DNA of 8,948 nt from DATMFV01 sp964651005 (GTDB taxonomy: Bacteria; Verrucomicrobiota; Verrucomicrobiia; Chthoniobacterales; Chthoniobacteraceae). The stretch is from assembly GCA_964651005.1 (NCBI GenBank), contig CAZYVL010000097.1:1-8948 (forward strand). Direction: 5' to 3'. Below are positions 4,832 through 8,948 of the stretch, one piece after another; the first letter of the stretch is position 1, and every line of letters starts with the position of its first letter. A program made the translations under genes and the position numbers. Under the pieces are notes generated by a model. It was not told the DNA's origin. It was given only the letters and a program-made list of their open reading frames with translations, and made no database searches.

Positions 4832-7674
4832 TATTTCGCAAGGATTTCCCGCAGCACGTAGGGGAGAATCCCGCCGTGCCGGTAGTAGTCGATCTCAATC
4901 GGGGTGTCGATCCGGACGATCACCGGGACGCTCTGCTGTGAGCCATCCTCGCGGTGGATCACGAGGTTGGCCTTCTGGCGCGGCTGAAGGTCTTCGCCGA
5001 TCCCGGTGATGTCGAACCGCTCCGAGCCGTCCAGCCCGAGCGTCTTCGTGGTGGTCCCCTCCTCAAACTGGAGCGGGAGCACCCCCATGCCGACGAGGTT
5101 CGAACGGTGAATGCGCTCATAGCTGGCGGCGATCACCGCCTGGACCCCGAGCAGGCGCGTCCCCTTCGCGGCCCAGTCGCGGCTGGAGCCGGTGCCGTAC
5201 TCCTGCCCCGCGAGGATGACGAGCGGCACGCCCTCGGCCTGGTATTTCACTGCGGCATCGTAGATGGAGAGCTGCTCGCCGTCGGGGAAGTGCCGGGTGA
5301 CACCGCCTTCCACGCCCGGGACCATCAGGTTTTTGATGCGGACATTGGCGAAGGTACCGCGCGTCATCACGCGGTCGTTGCCACGGCGGCTGCCGTAGGA
5401 GTTGAAATTGACCGGATCGACCCCGCGCGAGACGAGGTATTTCCCGGCGGGGGAACTCGGCTTGATCGCCCCGGCGGGGGAAATGTGGTCGGTCGTGACG
5501 GAATCGCCGAAAATGCCGAGCGGGCGCGCGCCGGAGATCGGCACGATGGTCCCGGGCTCCATCCCGAACCCATCGAAGAAAGGCGGCTCCTGGATGTAGT
5601 CGCTCTGCGCGTTCCACTCGTATACGCCGCCCGTGCTGGAGGGGATCTCGTTCCACTTCGGGTTCTGCCCGGCGAAGTCGGTGTAGAGCTTGCGGAAGAT
5701 TTCCGGCGCGAGGGCGGAGGCCATCGTTTCGCGAATTTCCTCCAGGCTCGGCCAGAGTTCGCGGAGGTAGACCGGCGCGCCGTCGGCGCCTGTCCCGAGC
5801 GGTTCGTTCGCCATGTCGATGTCGATCCGGCCCGCGAGCGCGAACGCGACAACGAGCGGCGGCGACATGAGGAAGTTCGCGCGGATGCTCTGGTGCACGC
5901 GCGCTTCGAAATTCCGGTTCCCGGAGAGCACCGACGCGGTGACTAGATCGTACTTGGTAATCGCCTCCTCGATCTTCGGGTGCAGCGGGCCGGAGTTGCC
6001 GATGCAGGTCGTGCAGCCGAAGCCGACGATCTGGAACCCGAGCTGGTCGAGATACGGCTGGAGCCCCGTGCGGGCGAGATAATCGCTCACCACGCGCGAA
6101 CCGGGGGCGAGCGAAGTCTTCACGGCGGGATCGACATGCAGCCCGCGTTCCACGGCCCTCCTGGCCACCAGCCCGGCGGCGATCATGACGCTCGGGTTGC
6201 TGGTGTTCGTGCAGCTCGTGATCGCGGCGATGAGCACGCTCCCGTTGCCGACCTGCGTGTCGCCCGTGCCGAAGGGATTGACCGGGAAATCGTCCACCGG
6301 GTCGCAGGTGGGGCGGTTGCTGACCATCTCCAGCTTGCTCCGCTGTTCGCCCTCCTGGGGGTGGTTGGTGAGGGTATCGGTCGATTCCAGGCCGTTGCAC
6401 TGCTCCATCCGCGTGCCGTTGAGGTGAACCGGGACGCGGAACGCGTGGTCGTTCGCCGGTTTGCCATAGCCGCCTTCCGGGATCGGCCGGGAGAGGATCT
6501 CCCCGAAGGTCTGCTTGAGATCGTTCAGGTTGATCCGGTCTTGCGGCCGCTTCGGCCCGGCCACGCCCGGCTGGACATCGGCGAGGTCGAGTTCGAGATC
6601 GACGGAGTAATCGATCTCCCCCTTGCGCGGCATCCCGAACATCCCCTGCGCCTTGAAGTAGTTTTCAAACGCGGCGCACTGTTCTTCGGTGCGCCCCGTG
6701 GCGGCGAGATAGCGGATCGACTCGGCATCCACCGGGAAGAAGCCCATCGTCGCCCCGTACTCGGGGGCCATGTTGGCGATCGTGGCGCGGTCGGGCAGCG
6801 GGAGGGACTCGGCCCCCTCGCCGTAAAATTCGACAAACTTGCCGACGACCTTCCGCGCGCGGAGCATCTGGGTGATGTGCAGCGCGAGGTCGGTGGCGGT
6901 GACGCCTTCGCGCAGCCGCCCGGTGATGTGGACGCCGACGACTTCCGGCGTGAGGAAATAGACCGGCTGGCCGAGCATCCCCGCCTCCGCCTCGATCCCG
7001 CCGACCCCCCAGCCGACGATGCCGAGGCCGTTAATCATCGTGGTGTGCGAGTCGGTGCCGACGAGCGTATCAGGGTAGTAGAGATCGCCCTGGTGGAGCA
7101 CCCCTTTGGCGAGGTATTCCAGGTTGACCTGGTGGACGATGCCGATCCCCGGCGGAACGACGCCGAAGGTTTCAAACGCCTGCTGGCCCCATTTGAGGAA
7201 CTCGTACCGCTCCCGGTTGCGCGTGAACTCCATGTCGAGGTTCAGCCGGAGCGCCTCGGCGGACCCGGCGAAATCGACCTGCACGGAGTGGTCCACCACG
7301 AGGTCCACCGGCACGAGCGGCTCGATCATCTTCGGGTCGCGCTGGAGAGCGGCCACCGCAGCGCGCATTGCGGCGAGGTCCACCAGCAGCGGCACCCCCG
7401 TGAAGTCTTGCAGGACGATGCGGGCGACCAGAAACGGGATCTCCTCCGGAGCCGGGTTCCTGGCATTCCAGTTCGCGAGCTGGCGGACATTCTCCTGGCT
7501 GACTTTCTTGCCGTCGCAGTTGCGCAGGACCGATTCCAGAACGATCCGGATGCTCACGGGCAGCCGGGAGATCGCGCCCACGCCCGCTTCCTGTAGCGCG
7601 GGGAGGGAATGGAAACGGCCGGTGCGCCCGGCGCCGAGGTCAAAAGTGCGGAGAGTGTGGAAAAGATCGCTCAT
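4832..7674 (-). CDS. acnA: aconitate hydratase (AcnA/IRP1-type)
   Basis: Aconitase isomerises citrate to isocitrate through cis-aconitate in the TCA cycle, using a cytoplasmic 4Fe-4S cluster. The 947 visible residues cover the whole AcnA architecture. DSHTT is at 208-212, followed by the GWGVGGIEAEAGMLGQP stretch. The cluster cysteines are C488 (SCTNTS), C554 and C557 (GCTTCIGNSGP). The swivel-domain GSSRDWAAKG active-site loop is at 829-838, and the C-terminus YYRHGGILPYVLREILAK is typical. The last codon before the gap is TAN, so a stop (TAA or TAG) is very likely there and the protein is essentially complete. It is longer than the usual roughly 890-900 residues because of an insertion at about 418-472 with two extra cysteines. 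The start gives the normal N-terminus (MSDLFHTLRTFDLG). A heptad repeat touches the ATG and no Shine-Dalgarno is present. The peroxiredoxin gene ends 57 bp upstream on the same strand. Confidence 0.96.
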
Positions 7675-7695
7675 GGAATGGGGAATAGGGAATGG
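7675..7695. repeat. 7-bp tandem repeat abutting the aconitase start codon
   Basis: Three consecutive copies of GGAATRG lie at 7675-7681, 7682-7688 and 7689-7695. They directly adjoin the aconitase ATG, whose last base on the plus strand is 7674. In the mRNA this gives a C/U-rich leader of CYAUUCC units exactly where a Shine-Dalgarno would be expected. The remaining 7696-7731 before the peroxiredoxin stop is purine-rich and shows no recognisable terminator. Confidence 0.85.
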
Positions 7696-7731
7696 AGAAA
7701 ATCGGGGCGGATGCGGAGTGGAACGGAGAGA

Positions 7732-8214
7732 TCAGGCGTTGAGTTCAGCCAGCTTCGCCTTGATCGCTTCGAAATTCGGCAGATCCTTCGGCGTGGGGGT
7801 CTGTTCCGCGTACTGGATGACGCCGTTGCGGTCGATCACGAACGCCGCGCGGGCCGCCGTCGAGCCGAAGCCGAGGAGGTCGTCGAGCAGGACGCCGTAG
7901 GCGGCGGCGGTCTTTTTATTGAGGTCGCTCGCCAGCGTCAGGCCGAGCTTCTCCTTCTGCGCCCAGGCATCCTGCGCGAAGGGGCTGTCCACGCTGATGC
8001 CGATCACCCGCGCCTGGAGCGACTCATAGGCGGCAAGCCCGCTGGAAATCTCGCACATCTCCTGGGTGCAGACACCGGTGAAGGCGAGGGGGAAGAAGAG
8101 GAGGACCGTATTGGCCTTGCCGAAGTTTTCGCCGAGCGTCACGTCGGAGACGGTATCGCCTTTTTTGGACTTGAGGGTGAATTCGGGGGCTTTGCTGCCA
8201 ACGGGAAGTGCCAT
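7732..8214 (-). CDS. AhpE-like peroxiredoxin (AhpC/TSA family)
   Basis: This cytoplasmic thiol peroxidase should reduce hydrogen peroxide and organic peroxides. The 160-residue product has the thioredoxin-like Prx fold: APEFTLKSKKGD near the N-terminus, then the PxxxTxxC active site as P42-LAF-T46-GV-C49. C49 is the peroxidatic cysteine, and R122 in ARAAFVIDRNG is the probable catalytic arginine. The FPLAFTGVC context resembles AhpE. A second cysteine, C54, sits five residues later, the position of the resolving cysteine in BCP/PrxQ enzymes. I chose the ATG at 8214 because MALPVGSKAPEF matches a normal family start. An in-frame ATG at 8391 would add 59 low-complexity residues encoded opposite the G-rich tract, which is unlikely. 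The stop lies 57 bp before acnA on the same strand, so co-transcription is likely. It has no Shine-Dalgarno. Confidence 0.92.
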   Translation of the reverse strand: MALPVGSKAPEFTLKSKKGDTVSDVTLGENFGKANTVLLFFPLAFTGVCTQEMCEISSGLAAYESLQARVIGISVDSPFAQDAWAQKEKLGLTLASDLNKKTAAAYGVLLDDLLGFGSTAARAAFVIDRNGVIQYAEQTPTPKDLPNFEAIKAKLAELNA

Positions 8215-8468
8215 GATTTGGATAGAGCGGAATTTGAGGTACGGAGTGGATGGATCATTCAATCTCCCCCTCCTGTTTTCCGGCTCCCGGGAACCCCAAA
8301 AGGGGCTGGGGAGTTGGGGATTGGGCAGGGCGGGGGAGGGCGGGGCGGAACGGCGCTTTCGCCAAAGGTTTGCCAATGAAGGTTTTTCCAATGGTTTCGC
8401 GCAAATCCATTCGCTCCCGCTTCGAAACGGAGCTTAAGTTGCGGGGCGGCGAACTGCAATCTTCAAAA
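8215..8468. other. divergent intergenic region with G-quadruplex motif
   Basis: These 254 bp separate the minus-strand peroxiredoxin from the plus-strand DUF456 gene and must hold promoters for at least one of them. I could not find a convincing -35/-10 pair for either. The region contains a palindrome CCCCAAAAGGGG (8294-8305), a run of G tracts (8302-8345) and a small hairpin GGCG-CTTT-CGCC (8352-8363). The last 110 bp or so are AT-richer. Confidence 0.6.
8302..8345 (+). other. strong potential G-quadruplex: eight G runs
   Basis: Eight G runs of 3 to 5 bases occur within 44 bp, at 8302-8305, 8308-8311, 8316-8319, 8323-8325, 8328-8330, 8332-8336, 8338-8340 and 8342-8345. The intervening loops are 1-4 nt. 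This exceeds the standard requirement for one intramolecular quadruplex and could form two in tandem. It is on the plus strand, in the shared upstream region of the peroxiredoxin and DUF456 genes. Folding in vivo is inferred. Confidence 0.6.
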
Positions 8469-8948
8469 ATGGACATCCTCTGGTGGTGCTTGACGGTGGC
8501 GCTCTTCCTGCTCGGGCTGGTGGGGACGCTCGTGCCGTTGCTCCCCGGGACGACGCTGATTTTCGCCGGGGCGGTGGTGCACCGGCTGGCGTTCGGGCCG
8601 GCGGAGAGCATCGGCTGGCCGGCCTTCTCCGTGCTCTTCGTCCTCCTGCTGCTCTCCTTCGCGCTCGATTTCCTGGGCGGGAGCCTTGGCGCGCGCCGCT
8701 TCGGCGCCACCCGCGCGGGGGCGTTGGGCGGGATCGCCGGAGGAGTCGTCGGCCTTTTCTTCGGCCTCTGGGGGGTGATCGCCGGGCCGCTGCTCGGGGT
8801 TTTGCTCGGAGAGCTTGCCGCCGGGCAAAAGCTCCCCGCCGCCGTCCGTTCGGGCTGGGGCACGCTGCTCGGCACGGTCGCCGCCGCCGCCGTGAAATGT
8901 GGGATCGGGGTGGCGATGATCCTCTGGTTCTTCCTGGAGCTTGCGTTC
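8469..8948 (+). CDS. DUF456-family membrane protein, runs off the window
   Basis: An open frame of 160 codons from the ATG at 8469 reaches the window edge without a stop. The protein is very hydrophobic and Gly/Ala-rich. Residues 11-34 (ALFLLGLVGTLVPLLPGTTLIFAG, read from 8499) contain the GxxGTxxPxLPGxxLxFAG pattern of DUF456. Further membrane segments lie at about 50-72, 84-112 and 130-158. DUF456 proteins are about 160 residues, so the stop should be just beyond the edge. The molecular function of the family is not established. In-frame ATGs at 8391 and 8376 would add 26 or 31 residues of charged sequence. The one at 8391 has GAAGG eight bases upstream, whereas 8469 has no Shine-Dalgarno. 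I prefer 8469 because family members usually begin directly with the first membrane helix. Confidence 0.85.
   Translation, partial: MDILWWCLTVALFLLGLVGTLVPLLPGTTLIFAGAVVHRLAFGPAESIGWPAFSVLFVLLLLSFALDFLGGSLGARRFGATRAGALGGIAGGVVGLFFGLWGVIAGPLLGVLLGELAAGQKLPAAVRSGWGTLLGTVAAAAVKCGIGVAMILWFFLELAF

Noticed and set aside
5980..7596. 538-codon open frame on the plus strand opposite aconitase
   Set aside because: Its Arg/Asp/Gly/His-rich translation shows no domain. Long antisense frames are expected opposite a GC-rich coding gene, and the aconitase frame is unmistakable.
3922..7674. Aconitase-uracil glycosylase fusion protein
   Set aside because: The frame continuity comes only from the placeholder Ns. 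Both proteins have their normal ends, and the aconitase frame meets TAN at the gap edge.
8215..8391. N-terminal extension of the peroxiredoxin from an ATG at 8391
   Set aside because: The 59 added residues are Pro/Arg/Ser low-complexity sequence read opposite the G-run region and do not resemble a targeting signal. The family's normal N-terminus starts at 8214.

Overview
This is an 8.9-kb, GC-rich chromosomal piece from a bacterial draft assembly. It contains a scaffold gap of exactly 100 N (4732-4831). The genes are mainly housekeeping: an AcnA-type aconitase, a family 4 uracil-DNA glycosylase, an AhpE-like peroxiredoxin, an ABC-2 permease and a DUF456 membrane protein. Alongside them is a two-gene operon of unknown exported proteins. 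The gene style suggests a Gram-negative-type bacterium, possibly Verrucomicrobiota: a long AcnA, start codons without Shine-Dalgarno sequences, and large exported helical-repeat proteins of unknown function. No marker gene settles the taxonomy, so that is an inference. I see no rRNA, tRNA, transposase, integrase, CRISPR array or recognisable defence genes.

Layout. Positions 1-75 may hold the last codons of a plus-strand gene. On the minus strand, 2523-2125 (small membrane-anchored beta-rich protein) and 2128-173 (651-aa exported protein) form a translationally coupled operon with an ATGA overlap. A 263-bp divergent intergenic region (2524-2786) carries a 12-bp tandem repeat, a weak promoter candidate and a long predicted RNA hairpin ending one base before the next start codon. 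The ABC-2 permease follows on the plus strand (2787-3899) and converges on the glycosylase with 22 bp between stop codons. The minus-strand block, in order of transcription, is peroxiredoxin (8214-7732), aconitase (7674 to the gap) and glycosylase (gap to 3922). A 254-bp divergent region (8215-8468) with a strong G-quadruplex motif separates this block from the DUF456 gene, which runs off the right edge.

How the genes may work together. Aconitase and family 4 glycosylase both carry oxidation-sensitive 4Fe-4S clusters, and a thiol peroxidase gene lies directly upstream on the same strand. Co-expression is plausible but unproven, because the gap hides the aconitase-glycosylase junction. The two exported proteins probably act together in the envelope. 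The permease lacks its usual ATPase and adaptor partners within the window.

I found no convincing new multi-gene system. The items most worth a second look are non-coding: the hairpin at the permease start, the eight-run G-quadruplex motif, the heptad repeat touching the aconitase start codon, and the lack of Shine-Dalgarno sequences at all starts examined. The unknown operon and a cysteine-containing insertion in aconitase are also worth checking.
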